From assembly GCA_964629735.1 (NCBI GenBank), contig CAZVQX010000016.1, forward strand, positions 1 to 18,711: a stretch of DNA of 18,711 nucleotides. Direction: 5' to 3'. This DNA is from CAZVQX01 sp964629735. Lineage in GTDB: Bacteria > Bacillota_I > Bacilli_A > RF39 > UBA660. Of this stretch, positions 1 to 9,100 are shown one piece after another; the stretch's first letter is position 1; each line of letters starts with the position of its first letter. A program made the translations under genes and the position numbers. Under the pieces are notes generated by a model that was not told the origin of the DNA, searched no databases, and was given only the letters and a program-made list of their open reading frames with translations.

Positions 1-44
1 ATAACAGCTAATAACTCAATTAATGTAAAACCTTTATTTTTCAT
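1..44 (-). CDS. Type IV prepilin-like protein, N-terminus only (runs off the window)
   Basis: The minus strand from the ATG at 44 reads MKNKGFTLIELLAV and continues past the window edge. This is the class III (type IV) prepilin signal: a short basic leader ending in Gly, then Phe at +1, Glu at +5 and the start of a hydrophobic helix. In this family a prepilin peptidase cleaves after the Gly and N-methylates the Phe, and the mature helix packs into a pilus or pseudopilus. A ribosome binding site (AGAGGTG) sits 4 bases upstream of the ATG, and a good sigma-A-type promoter lies at 74-102. Another copy of the same signal occurs at 9489. Only 14 codons are visible, so which pilin or pseudopilin this is cannot be told. 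Confidence 0.85.
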   Translation of the reverse strand, partial: MKNKGFTLIELLAV

Positions 45-73
45 AAAACACCTCTGCCCTACTTATATAATTT

Positions 74-102
74 TATTTACTAATTTTATTCAATAATGTC
101 AA
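74..102 (-). promoter_or_regulatory. Sigma-A-type promoter for the prepilin at 44
   Basis: On the minus strand a perfect -35 TTGACA (102-97) is followed after 17 bases by the -10-like TAAATA (79-74). It lies about 30 bases upstream of the prepilin start codon. Confidence 0.6.
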
Positions 103-161
103 TTCGGAATGAGATATAATGAAAATTGTTTTAATTTTTATGTATTTATAAATTAAAATTT

Positions 162-206
162 AACAATTACATTTTTTAACACATTTTGTGTTAAAAGTAA
201 ATTGTT
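162..206. repeat. Inverted repeat with 10-bp perfect arms and outer arms
   Basis: TTTTAACACA (174-183) and TGTGTTAAAA (187-196) are perfect inverted arms around a 3-base spacer. A second, outer pair, TAACAATT (161-168) and AATTGTTA (200-207), extends the dyad across a small internal mismatch. It lies between the prepilin promoter (minus) and the sigma-like gene promoter (plus). It could be a protein-binding operator or a hairpin; its function is not known. Confidence 0.55.
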
Positions 207-228
207 AATAGTTTAAATTTCAAAAACA

Positions 229-253
229 CATGATTATTTGATAAATAATCATG
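229..253. repeat. 11-bp inverted repeat upstream of the sigma-like gene promoter
   Basis: CATGATTATTT (229-239) and AAATAATCATG (243-253) are perfect inverted arms around GAT. The dyad ends 17 bases before the -35 element at 271. No U-tract follows on the plus strand, so it looks more like an operator than a terminator for that direction. Confidence 0.5.
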
Positions 254-270
254 AAATACAAAGGTTTTTC

Positions 271-298
271 TTGTTATTTTTATTTTTTGTTGTATAAT
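271..298 (+). promoter_or_regulatory. Promoter of the sigma-70-like gene
   Basis: TTGTTA (271-276), a 16-base spacer and a perfect TATAAT (293-298) predict transcription starting near 305. That is downstream of the ATG at 251 and supports the later TTG start at 338. Confidence 0.6.
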
Positions 299-337
299 AT
301 ATGTACAATTATTATTAAAGGCGGAGGAGTGGTTAAA

Positions 338-949
338 TTGTCTAGTTATAATAATTTACTTAAACAAAAAAATAATATAAAGGGGGCCAAAAATAACGAA
401 CGTCAAAAACTAATTGATAAATATTCTAACATTGTCATTAGCTTAGCTATCCAATACGAAGATGAAGCATGTTTAGAGTTAGATGATTTGATTAGCATGG
501 GAGTAATAAGTCTAATTGAAGCAATTGATAATTTTAATGAAGATTACAATATCGAAATAAGTAATTATATATATGATAATGTAAAGAAATCGTTTGATGA
601 TTATATAACATATCATTCTTGTAAAAATTTTTATAATGATCTTCAACAACAAAAAGAAATGAGAGAATGTTTCGATGAAAATTTAACAAATGATAATTGC
701 TATTCAACTGAAGACTTAGTCTTAGAAAAAATGAAATTAGAGCAAATGAGAGAAGTATTAAATTGTCTAACAGAGGAAGAAAAAGCAATACTTTGCTTAA
801 AATATGGTATTAATTGTGATAAACAACATTCAGCCGAAGAAATCGGGCAAAAGTTAAATTATCCAAAAGAAAAAGTATATGTTAAAGAATTAAGAGCAAT
901 AAATAAAGTAAGAAGTCCCAAAAATGAATATATTAAAGAATTATTTTAA
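338..949 (+). CDS. Divergent sigma-70 family RNA polymerase sigma factor
   Basis: The predicted product has 203 residues. Residues 21-90 resemble sigma region 2: a helix with KLIDKYSNIVISLA, then LDDLISMGVISLIEAIDNF, as in the core-binding DLIQEGxxGLxxAIxxF motif. The -10-reading helix (ISNYIYDNVKKSF) lacks the usual tryptophans. Residues 139-192 resemble region 4, with LTEEEKAILCLKYG and a helix-turn-helix around AEEIGQKLNYPKEKVY. No region 1.2 is visible, so it is not the housekeeping factor. I place the start at TTG 338 because GGAGGAG (323-329) lies 8 bases upstream, while the in-frame ATG at 251 has no ribosome binding site and precedes the promoter. Inverted repeats lie upstream and a palindromic terminator overlaps the end. 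The regulon is unknown. The divergent region 2.4 leaves open an alternative such as a sigma-like regulator. Confidence 0.75.
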   Translation: MSSYNNLLKQKNNIKGAKNNERQKLIDKYSNIVISLAIQYEDEACLELDDLISMGVISLIEAIDNFNEDYNIEISNYIYDNVKKSFDDYITYHSCKNFYNDLQQQKEMRECFDENLTNDNCYSTEDLVLEKMKLEQMREVLNCLTEEEKAILCLKYGINCDKQHSAEEIGQKLNYPKEKVYVKELRAINKVRSPKNEYIKELF

Positions 950-975
950 AAAGTAGTTGATATCAACTACTTTTT
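948..975. terminator. Bidirectional palindromic terminator between the sigma-like gene and gltX
   Basis: A perfect 28-base palindrome, with arms AAAAAGTAGTTGAT and ATCAACTACTTTTT, starts at the stop codon of the sigma-like gene. It contains the gltX stop codon (TAG on minus, 969-967). It has a T-run in both directions and so can end both convergent genes. Confidence 0.8.
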
Positions 976-2394
976 TAATCTCTTTATTATTAAATCTTTA
1001 CCTAATAGATAAATTGTATCTGGTAATTCTGGTCCATGCATTTGTCCACTTACCATAATTCTAATTGGCATATATAAATTTTTGCCTGAAGCACCTGTTT
1101 CTTTTTTTACATTTTTGATTGCTTCATTTATATTTTCAATATTCCAATCTTTAATTGTTTCAATTTGCTTTAAAAAGTTATCAACCACATCCATTGAAGT
1201 TTCGTTATGCATAAATTCTATGCAGTCATTATTTAAAGTAATATTATCTTTAAAAAATAAGTCAGTTACTTCCACTATTTCAGCTCCATATGAAATATGA
1301 TTTTGATAAATTTTAATTAAATGTTTTAACCAATCATCACTCTTATCACTTAAATCATATGCGGCTTCTAAATGCGGTATAGTTATCTTCATTAGTTTAT
1401 CTAAATCTATTTTTTTAATATAATGACTATTAACCCAGTTTAATTTTTTAACATCATATACTGCTGGTGATTTATTAATTCGTTTCGGATCAAATATTTT
1501 AACTAACTCTTCCAAGGTAAATATTTCATCATTTGTTTCTGGGCTCCAACCTAAAAGTGATAAATAATTAACTACCCCTTCTGGTAAATAACCTTTATTA
1601 TATAAATCCATAAATGAAGATGCACCGTGCCGTTTACTTAATTTTTTGAAACTTTCATCTACAACCATTGGCAAATGGATATATTCAGGTTTTTCCCAAC
1701 CAAACGCGTCATAAAGATGATTATATTTGGGAGTAGAGGTTAAATATTCATTTCCTCTAATAACATGACTAATTTCCATTAAATGATCATCAATTACATT
1801 AGCAAAGTTATATGTAGGGAAACCATCTGATTTTAATAATATTTGATCTTCTAGTAATTTGTTTTCAAATGTCATTTCACCATATACAATATCATGATAA
1901 AAACTAATTCCCTCAGTAGGCATAACTTGTCTTATTACATATTTTTCACCATTTTTTAATTTTTCTTGAATTTTTTCATTTGATAAATTTTTACAGTGAC
2001 GATCATATAAAAATGGAACTTTGTTTTTTTCTGCTTCTTTGCGTTTTTCTTCTAATCTTTCTTCACTACAAAAACAATAATATGCTTTCCCCTTTTGAAC
2101 TAATTCCTCTGCATATTTTTGATAAATGTCCAAACGTTCACTTTGAGTATATGGACCATAGTTACCACCATTAAGTGGCCCTTCATCAGGTACTAATCCA
2201 CATAGATTACAAGTATCGTAAATAAATTCAACTGCACCTTCTACTTTCCTTGTTTGATCAGTATCTTCAATTCTTAATAAAAAATCTCCGTTTTTATTTT
2301 TAGCTACTAAATATGCAAAAATCGCACTTCTTAAATTACCAACATGCATATAACCAGTTGGTGATGGTGCAAATCTTGTTCTTACTCTTTTCAT
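967..2394 (-). CDS. gltX: Glutamyl-tRNA synthetase
   Basis: This 475-residue protein charges tRNA-Glu with glutamate in the cytoplasm. It carries the class I signatures: RFAPSPTGYMHVGN, with the HIGH-equivalent HVGN at residues 17-20; RIEDTD at 41-46; and the KMSKS-equivalent KLSKR at 251-255. The length is normal for bacterial GluRS. The start codon overlaps the stop of the racemase gene (ATGA, 4 bases), and a strong ribosome binding site (AGGAGAGGG) lies inside the end of that gene, so translation is probably coupled. It is the last gene of the lepA/ATP-grasp/racemase/gltX unit and ends inside the palindromic terminator. Whether it also charges tRNA-Gln cannot be told from this window. Confidence 0.95.
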   Translation of the reverse strand: MKRVRTRFAPSPTGYMHVGNLRSAIFAYLVAKNKNGDFLLRIEDTDQTRKVEGAVEFIYDTCNLCGLVPDEGPLNGGNYGPYTQSERLDIYQKYAEELVQKGKAYYCFCSEERLEEKRKEAEKNKVPFLYDRHCKNLSNEKIQEKLKNGEKYVIRQVMPTEGISFYHDIVYGEMTFENKLLEDQILLKSDGFPTYNFANVIDDHLMEISHVIRGNEYLTSTPKYNHLYDAFGWEKPEYIHLPMVVDESFKKLSKRHGASSFMDLYNKGYLPEGVVNYLSLLGWSPETNDEIFTLEELVKIFDPKRINKSPAVYDVKKLNWVNSHYIKKIDLDKLMKITIPHLEAAYDLSDKSDDWLKHLIKIYQNHISYGAEIVEVTDLFFKDNITLNNDCIEFMHNETSMDVVDNFLKQIETIKDWNIENINEAIKNVKKETGASGKNLYMPIRIMVSGQMHGPELPDTIYLLGKDLIIKRLKK

Positions 2395-3089
2395 TTTCCC
2401 TCTCCTTTTGATAATTCAATTGATTTCGCAATTAATATATTCATTGCGTCAACAATTTTATTTGAATTTACATTTAGTGTCATTGATGATAATTCAGTAC
2501 AAGCTAAGATTACAACTTGACATCCATTATCAATCATTTGTTCGATTATTTTATCAATAGTTGGATAATTTAAACTACCGGTTTCCTTTAAACTATAAAT
2601 CGAACTCATTACTACCCTTTGTTTTTCTTTATTCGGAATAACTAAATTTATATTAAATTCCTTAGCATATTTATGATATACTCCAGATTCTATAGTCCCA
2701 TCCGTTGCTAGTAGTCCTACATTTATATTTTGGCCATATTGCTCATAAATATATTTAACTGTCTCATAAACCATATTAATTATATTAATCGATGTCATTT
2801 TTTTTAAATCTTCCATAAAATAATGACTTGTGTTACATGGAATTGCAATATTGGAAACACCACAACATTCAAGCAATTGAAAATCTTTTCTAACTTCTTC
2901 TAAAAATAAGTTCTTTTTATTATTTTTAATACAATAAGTTCGATCTGGTAAAGTTGCATGATTTAAAATAACTAAATCAATATGTTCCTGATCTTTTTTA
3001 GCAGAAGTGTTTTCAATAATACGCTCAAAGAAAATTGAGGTGGCCTTAGGACCCATCCCACCTAATATTGCTAATTTATAATTTTTCAT
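2391..3089 (-). CDS. Aspartate/glutamate racemase family protein (probable aspartate racemase)
   Basis: The 232-residue protein opens with KLAILGGMGPKAT, typical of cofactor-independent Asp/Glu racemases of the aspartate racemase/YgeA group. Both catalytic cysteines of the two-base mechanism are present: Cys85 in IPCNTSHY and Cys197 in LACTELSS. Enzymes of this group interconvert L- and D-aspartate, with some using other acidic amino acids. The gene overlaps the ATP-grasp gene upstream by 14 bases and gltX downstream by 4. Its ribosome binding site (AGACAGGAC) lies inside the ATP-grasp gene. Next to a D-aspartate-ligase-like protein, the simplest role is to supply D-Asp for peptidoglycan (inference). 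It lacks the look of MurI, so making D-Glu is less likely. Confidence 0.88.
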   Translation of the reverse strand: MKNYKLAILGGMGPKATSIFFERIIENTSAKKDQEHIDLVILNHATLPDRTYCIKNNKKNLFLEEVRKDFQLLECCGVSNIAIPCNTSHYFMEDLKKMTSINIINMVYETVKYIYEQYGQNINVGLLATDGTIESGVYHKYAKEFNINLVIPNKEKQRVVMSSIYSLKETGSLNYPTIDKIIEQMIDNGCQVVILACTELSSMTLNVNSNKIVDAMNILIAKSIELSKGEGK

Positions 3090-4281
3090 TTTTGTCCTGT
3101 CTTTTCCTGATTTTATTTTTTATTTTATTTGATAAAAATTTAAAGGTCGGTTTTGGATCTTTGATACTCCATATAGCCATAACTTTTTTTGTTCTTAAAC
3201 TCTTAAATATATTTCTTAATTTTAATTGTTTTGTTTTTATATATGCCCTACTAGCAAATATATCATCAAATAAATACCAAAAAGCAATATTAGTTGTTTC
3301 TTTAATGTATTTTGGCGGTAATGGTTCACCTATCATATCACAATAATATATATATGGAATATTTAATCCGACTTTTTCAATCATTTGATTAAAATTGGTA
3401 ATTCTTGCATTTATTTCAATTAAATAAAAATTATTAGTGCCTTCCTCCCGTTTAAACTCTATCTCAGCAAATCCTTTATAGCCAATATCCTCTAAAAATT
3501 TAGTTCCTATTTCAATTATTTCTGGAACATATCTTTGTTTAATATAAACACTGGCTCCAAAGTTAATTGGCCATTGCCTTTCTTTCCTTGCAGTCATATA
3601 ATGAACAACTTTTGCATCCTGATTTAAATAAGCATCAAAAGTATACATATGGTCATCAAAACCTTTAATAATTTTTTGGACTTTAACTTCTAAATTGTGT
3701 TTTTCAGCTTTTTCTAGAGCTTCTTTTAATTCTTTATCATTATTAACAATAAATACCTTTTGACTAAACACAGCAACAAAAGCAGGTGAATCAGTTGGTT
3801 TCACAATACATGGATAACCTAATTCATCTTCTACTCTTTTTTCGATGTTTTTATCATTTGAATCAATGGTTGGTGGTGCCAACACTCCATGTTTTTCTGC
3901 TAAATCAAGCAGAGTACCTTTATCCATTACTTCTTTATATAATCCTTGTTTAGTTTGCGGTATTAAATAATATTTTTTTAATTTATTTAAGTTATTGTCA
4001 ATAAATTCAACATAGTGGTCATGACACGGAATTAAAACAGGTTTTAAATCTTGTTTTTTACCATATTCTATTAAATCATCCAATAATTTTTTTTGATCTT
4101 TTTTTAAATCTTCAACTACTAAAACTTCTTTTATGTATTTTGATTTTAAACCATAACCATCCATATCATAATCACAAGCTACAGTATACACACCTTGTTT
4201 CCCTAAACACCTTAAAGTACTAAGTCCTATATAATAATTAACACCTAAAACAACGGCCTTATTCCTATTTTTTTCTTCCAT
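3076..4281 (-). CDS. ATP-grasp ligase, D-aspartate ligase-like
   Basis: The 401-residue protein has an N-terminal Rossmann-like domain (KAVVLGVNYYIGL) with PVLIPCHDHYVEF near 81-93. An ATP-grasp fold follows, with the nucleotide-binding lysine in YPCIVKPTDSPA (Lys161), the acidic metal-binding stretch FAEIEF (271-276) and EINARITNFNQM (289-300). The order and motifs fit the carboxylate-amine ligase family that includes the enterococcal D-aspartate ligase, which adds D-Asp to the lysine of the peptidoglycan precursor. The gene starts 6 bases after the lepA stop, with GAGGAG partly inside the lepA end, and overlaps an Asp/Glu racemase gene. That pairing is the main argument for a D-Asp substrate (inference). 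Another acidic amino acid, or a different acceptor, is possible. Confidence 0.72.
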   Translation of the reverse strand: MEEKNRNKAVVLGVNYYIGLSTLRCLGKQGVYTVACDYDMDGYGLKSKYIKEVLVVEDLKKDQKKLLDDLIEYGKKQDLKPVLIPCHDHYVEFIDNNLNKLKKYYLIPQTKQGLYKEVMDKGTLLDLAEKHGVLAPPTIDSNDKNIEKRVEDELGYPCIVKPTDSPAFVAVFSQKVFIVNNDKELKEALEKAEKHNLEVKVQKIIKGFDDHMYTFDAYLNQDAKVVHYMTARKERQWPINFGASVYIKQRYVPEIIEIGTKFLEDIGYKGFAEIEFKREEGTNNFYLIEINARITNFNQMIEKVGLNIPYIYYCDMIGEPLPPKYIKETTNIAFWYLFDDIFASRAYIKTKQLKLRNIFKSLRTKKVMAIWSIKDPKPTFKFLSNKIKNKIRKRQDKNEKL

Positions 4282-4287
4282 TTTATA

Positions 4288-6087
4288 CTACTCCTCATCT
4301 ATACTAAGAACTGATAAGAATGCCTCGCTTGGTATTTCAACACTCCCTATCATCTTCATTCGCTTTTTCCCCTCTTTTTGTTTTTCTAATAATTTTTTCT
4401 TACGGGACACGTCCCCACCATAACATTTAGCTAAAACATTTTTACGAACTGCTTTTATATCAGCCCGAGCAATAACTTTACTACCAATAATAGCCTGAAT
4501 TGGAACTTCAAACTGCTGTCTTGGAATTATTTTTCTTAAGTTTTCAACAATGTTTTTACCTCGTTTATAAGCGAAATCTTTATGCACAATAATACTTAAA
4601 GCATCAACTGGGTCACCATTTAATAAAACATCCATTTTAACTAAATTACTACTTTTATAACCAATAAAGTCATAATCAAATGATGCATAGCCTCTTGTAC
4701 TAGATTTTAACTTTTCAAAAAAATCATAAACAATTTCCGATAAAGGTATTTCATAGTGAATATTAACTCTTGCTTGATCTATATATTCCATTGAAATATA
4801 ATTTCCTCTTTTATTTTGACAAAGTTCCATAATTGCTCCAATATATTCATTTGGGACAAATATATTAGTTCTAATATATGGCTCTTTTATATCTTGAATT
4901 TTTATAGGTTCTGGCATTTTGACCGGATTATCAACTAGTACAACCTCACCATTAGTTTTTAATATCTCATAAATAACCAATGGTGTCGTTGCAATTAAAT
5001 CAATTCCAAACTCTCGTTCAATTCTTTCTTGTATTATTTCCATATGAAGTAGTCCTAAAAAACCACAACGAAAACCAAATCCTAATGCTTTTGAAGTTTC
5101 AGGTTCAAACTCTAATGAAGCATCATTAAGTTTTAATTTTTCCAACGCTTCTCGTAATAATGTATATTTTGAAGTTTCTATCGGATATAAACCACAATAT
5201 ACCATTGGCTTCATTGGTTGGTAACCAGGCAATGGTTCTTTAGTCCTATTATTCACATGAGTAATAGTATCGCCGACTTTAACATCTTCAATACTTTTGA
5301 TACTTGCTGTTAAAAAGCCAACTTCACCTGCTACTAATTCATCTTTTTTAATTGAAAAGGGTGTATGAACCCCTAATGAAATAACATTATAAACAGAATC
5401 TGTCGCCATCATCGTAATATTGTCGCCAACTTTTATTTTACCATTAACTACTCTAATTAAAGCAACCACACCTTGATATGGGTCATAATAGCTATCAAAA
5501 ATCAAAGCTTGTAATGGTTTTTCTGTTTTACCAGTAGGTGCCGGAACTTTTTTGATAACTGTTTTTACTAATTCAGAAATCCCTATTCCCTCTTTAGCAC
5601 TTGTTAAAATTATTTCATCTTCACTAAAACCTAAAGTATCTATTAATTCTTGTTTTACCTTCTCCGGATCAGCATTGGGTAAATCAATTTTATTTATAAC
5701 TGGTATTATAACTAAATCATTATTTAAAGCTAAATATAAATTAGCCAAAGTTTGGGCCTCAATACCTTGGGCAGCATCAACAACCAAAATAGCACCCTCA
5801 CATGCTGCTAAACTTCTTGATACTTCATATGTAAAATCGACATGCCCTGGCGTATCTATTAAATGTAATAAATAATTATTATCTTCATATTCATATTGCA
5901 ATTGAACAGCATTTAATTTTATTGTTATGCCACGCTCTCTTTCAATATCCATATTGTCTAATAATTGTGATTGTTTTTCACGTTCTGTAATTGCTTTAGT
6001 TTCTTCCAATATTCGATCAGCTAAAGTACTTTTACCATGATCAATATGGGCAATTATTGAAAAGTTTCTTATGTTTTTATTTTCCAT
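4288..6087 (-). CDS. lepA: Elongation factor 4 (LepA), ribosomal back-translocase GTPase
   Basis: The product of 599 residues has the usual LepA length. Motifs include the P-loop AHIDHGKST (13-21), the G2/switch I region ERERGITIK, the DTPGHVDF G3 motif and NKIDLP G4. The C-terminal end has the LepA-type basic stretch YGGDVSRKKKLLEKQK. LepA is a translation GTPase that acts on the ribosome under stress and in initiation. I chose the ATG at 6087, with AGGTGA 5 bases upstream. An in-frame TTG at 6105 gives six more residues but would place that ribosome binding site inside the gene. A TATAAT lies at 6110-6105 without a good -35. The gene begins 36 bases after the YfhO-GtrA stop and leads the downstream ATP-grasp/racemase/gltX unit. 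Confidence 0.96.
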   Translation of the reverse strand: MENKNIRNFSIIAHIDHGKSTLADRILEETKAITEREKQSQLLDNMDIERERGITIKLNAVQLQYEYEDNNYLLHLIDTPGHVDFTYEVSRSLAACEGAILVVDAAQGIEAQTLANLYLALNNDLVIIPVINKIDLPNADPEKVKQELIDTLGFSEDEIILTSAKEGIGISELVKTVIKKVPAPTGKTEKPLQALIFDSYYDPYQGVVALIRVVNGKIKVGDNITMMATDSVYNVISLGVHTPFSIKKDELVAGEVGFLTASIKSIEDVKVGDTITHVNNRTKEPLPGYQPMKPMVYCGLYPIETSKYTLLREALEKLKLNDASLEFEPETSKALGFGFRCGFLGLLHMEIIQERIEREFGIDLIATTPLVIYEILKTNGEVVLVDNPVKMPEPIKIQDIKEPYIRTNIFVPNEYIGAIMELCQNKRGNYISMEYIDQARVNIHYEIPLSEIVYDFFEKLKSSTRGYASFDYDFIGYKSSNLVKMDVLLNGDPVDALSIIVHKDFAYKRGKNIVENLRKIIPRQQFEVPIQAIIGSKVIARADIKAVRKNVLAKCYGGDVSRKKKLLEKQKEGKKRMKMIGSVEIPSEAFLSVLSIDEE

Positions 6088-6123
6088 GCTTTCACCTACA
6101 TTCAATTATAACAAATTTTTGAT

Positions 6124-9100
6124 TTATTTAAAAATAAAAATCTTACTAAAAAAATAATTTAGAATAACAATAATAACTTGAACAATTATTTTAGATATTA
6201 AATCATCAATATTTAAAACACTAACCATTAATATCATTAATAAAACATCAATACCTAATGATATTAATCGATATTTTATAAATTGATACATTTCAATTAA
6301 TAATTCATTTAAATTATTGGTAATAGATTTAAACACAAATTTTTTATTAACAAAATATGCAAAAATAACAGCAAGCACAAATGACAAAATTGTACTTATT
6401 ATATAATTAATGCATAATAGTTTACTAAACAGTGCATATGAAGATATACTAACAACAGTTGTTAAACCACCGGCAATCAAATAGTTAATTATTTCTTCAT
6501 ATTTATTATATAATGATAAAACAAAATTAGTTATATTCCTTTCAAAAAATATATATATAGCAAATAATATAACAGATATAATTGAAATAAATATACCTAG
6601 TTTAAAGTATGGTGGCATAAATTTAAACTCTATTTCATGATAACCCTCGGTTAAATCTAAGCCTATAAACATATCAAAAACACTATAATAATTCATCTCT
6701 TTACCATCTACTAATACTGTCCAGCCCTCTTCATAAGGTATTGATGTAAATAAAACTGTTTTATCATCAGTTACATTTATATTCCCTTTAATATGATGTT
6801 TATTAACACTTGTTATGTTCATTTGATTTTTTTGTAATTCAGAGATGGCATCAGTTAATAATTCTTCGTCTAGGTAATATAAAAATATACCATATATATC
6901 CTCTTTTGTTTGGAAGTTTAATTTTATAAGTTCATCTTTATACTTATTATTTATTTTTAAAATACCATGATCATAATATTCAAATGTTTTAATAAATTCA
7001 TCATCTATATATACTGAAACTTTATACTTAATATCATCTTTAAAAGAATTGTAAATAGATAAATATATGGGACCTCTATTATCAATTAATATTTCATAAT
7101 TTTTATTATCTATTTTTTTGATTTTATAGGGTTTAAAAATATTAACATCTTTATTTATCATAGTCTTAATAAAATAATTTTGAGTTTCAAAACTATTTCT
7201 AATCTTCCCTTGTTTAAAATATTCAACAAAATTATTAACGTCTTTATCTACCATAAAACCTAGTGATAAGGCATTAGGATTTTGATAGATTATTATATTT
7301 TTTTTCTTTAAATCAAATAACATTCCTTTATAACGCGAAAATTTAAATTCATCATATTTATTATAATTTAAATCATCANNNNNNNNNNNNNNNNNNNNNN
7401 NNNNNNNNNNNNNNNNNNNNNNNNNNNNNNNNNNNNNNNNNNNNNNNNNNNNNNNNNNNNNNNNNNNNNNNNNNNNNNTCATCATATTTATTATAATTTA
7501 AATCATCACCAAATAAATATCTAATTCCCAATATTGAATCCATAATTGGTGAAGCGCCAAAATTATAATTAACTTTATTAGTACTTACTTGAAAATTAAT
7601 ATTATTGTAAAAAATAGATGTTCTTTTATTTAATGTCGATATAAATGTTGAAGCACCATTATAATTGAAAAACATTGGATCAATCATAGTGTAAAATTGT
7701 TCTTTTTCAATCCGATAAAAATCTTTTTCTGATGGTTTAACGCTCTCTATTTTTTCATTAAAAGTAGTGACATAAGCTTTATATTCATTATTATATCTAA
7801 ACTCATATTTATTTATTGATAGTTGAAAATTAAAAAACAATTCAGATAAAACTAATAATATCATTAATTTTTTTATTATTGTCTTTTCTCTATCATCAAC
7901 TTTATTATAAAAATATAATAAAATTAAATAAAACAACATTAATAATGCTGATAACAAAATTAATAAATTATTTATGTGTTTAAATCCTTGAATTATAACA
8001 AGGATTGACATAAAAAGATAAAATGCTAAAAATATTAAATATTGTTTTAATTCAACTTCTTTTATTTGGGCAAAAGATTTATAAGCTAGCAAAATTATTA
8101 ATAAAGATATTAAATATGAAAAACGGTAATTAAACGAATTTGGTAAACTATTACCATGCCATAACACATTAATAAATGGTATATATATACCAACTATCAA
8201 AACCAATAGTAACATAAAGCTTAAAACTTTATACTTTGTTTCAATATTTTTGTTAACAAAATAAAAATATACTAATGGTAACATTATTAAACCAGAATAA
8301 ATAGCTGGTGTTTCTTTATTTAAAATATTTTCGTAATTATGTGCTCCAATTGTTAATCTAGAAAAAAGCATTCCAAAAGCACCTGAAAATCGTTCTAGAG
8401 CATAAGGCAGATTTCGAGAAACATTCATAACTAAATCATATATTGTTGGTAATAATAAAATTGAAGTCATTAATCCTGCTAATAAAGAAGTGATTGTAAA
8501 TTTTAAAATTACTATAATTACTTCTCCAAAATTTTTAGCAAAACTATATTTTGTTAAAAGTTTATATACAAAATATAAACATGCAAATACACACAAAATA
8601 AAAGCCATATAATAATTAGTAAAAATACTTATGAATAATACTATACCATAAAATAAAGAACTTTCTTTGTTTATGATTTTATTAATTCCAACTAATAATA
8701 ATGGAGTTAAATAAATTATATCTAACCACATAAGATTAAAAAAATAAACTACATTAAATCCCATCAAAGCATAACTAGTTGAAAAAATTAATAAAGCATA
8801 ATCTTTAACTTTATTATTTTCAGATAAAAAATAATACATTGCTAAACCTGATAATCCTATCTTAATACTTATTATTAGAAAAATACCATAATATAAATTT
8901 TGTTTTGAAAATAATAACAATATTAAATTTAAAGGACTAGCTAAATAATAAGCGTATGTCCCCAACATATTACCGCCTAAACCTTTACTAAATGAGTAAA
9001 ACAAGGATTCAGTTCCGTTAAAAACATTTTTATAATATGTTAGTAGTGAAACATATTGATGACTTAAATCTGTAATTAATATGTTTTGTCCTTTAACTAA

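Noticed and set aside
251..337. N-terminal extension of the sigma-like protein from ATG 251
   Set aside because: It has no ribosome binding site, lies upstream of and across the promoter at 271-298, and is unlike a sigma N-terminus.
2391..2393. TGA read as tryptophan (mycoplasma code)
   Set aside because: TGA works as the racemase stop, exactly overlapping the gltX start (ATGA), and no gene has in-frame TGA codons that would need decoding.
6105..6110. TATAAT as a promoter for lepA
   Set aside because: No acceptable -35 at 16-18 bases, and a start would leave almost no leader. Read-through from the upstream gene is as likely. Kept only as a remark.
6124..7485. A separate 453-codon gene starting at 7485 beside a second gene ending at 7376
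   Set aside because: Its first two codons are read out of frame from the duplicated contig end, and the rest is the C-terminal half of the YfhO-GtrA gene. Collapsing the gap joins the halves.
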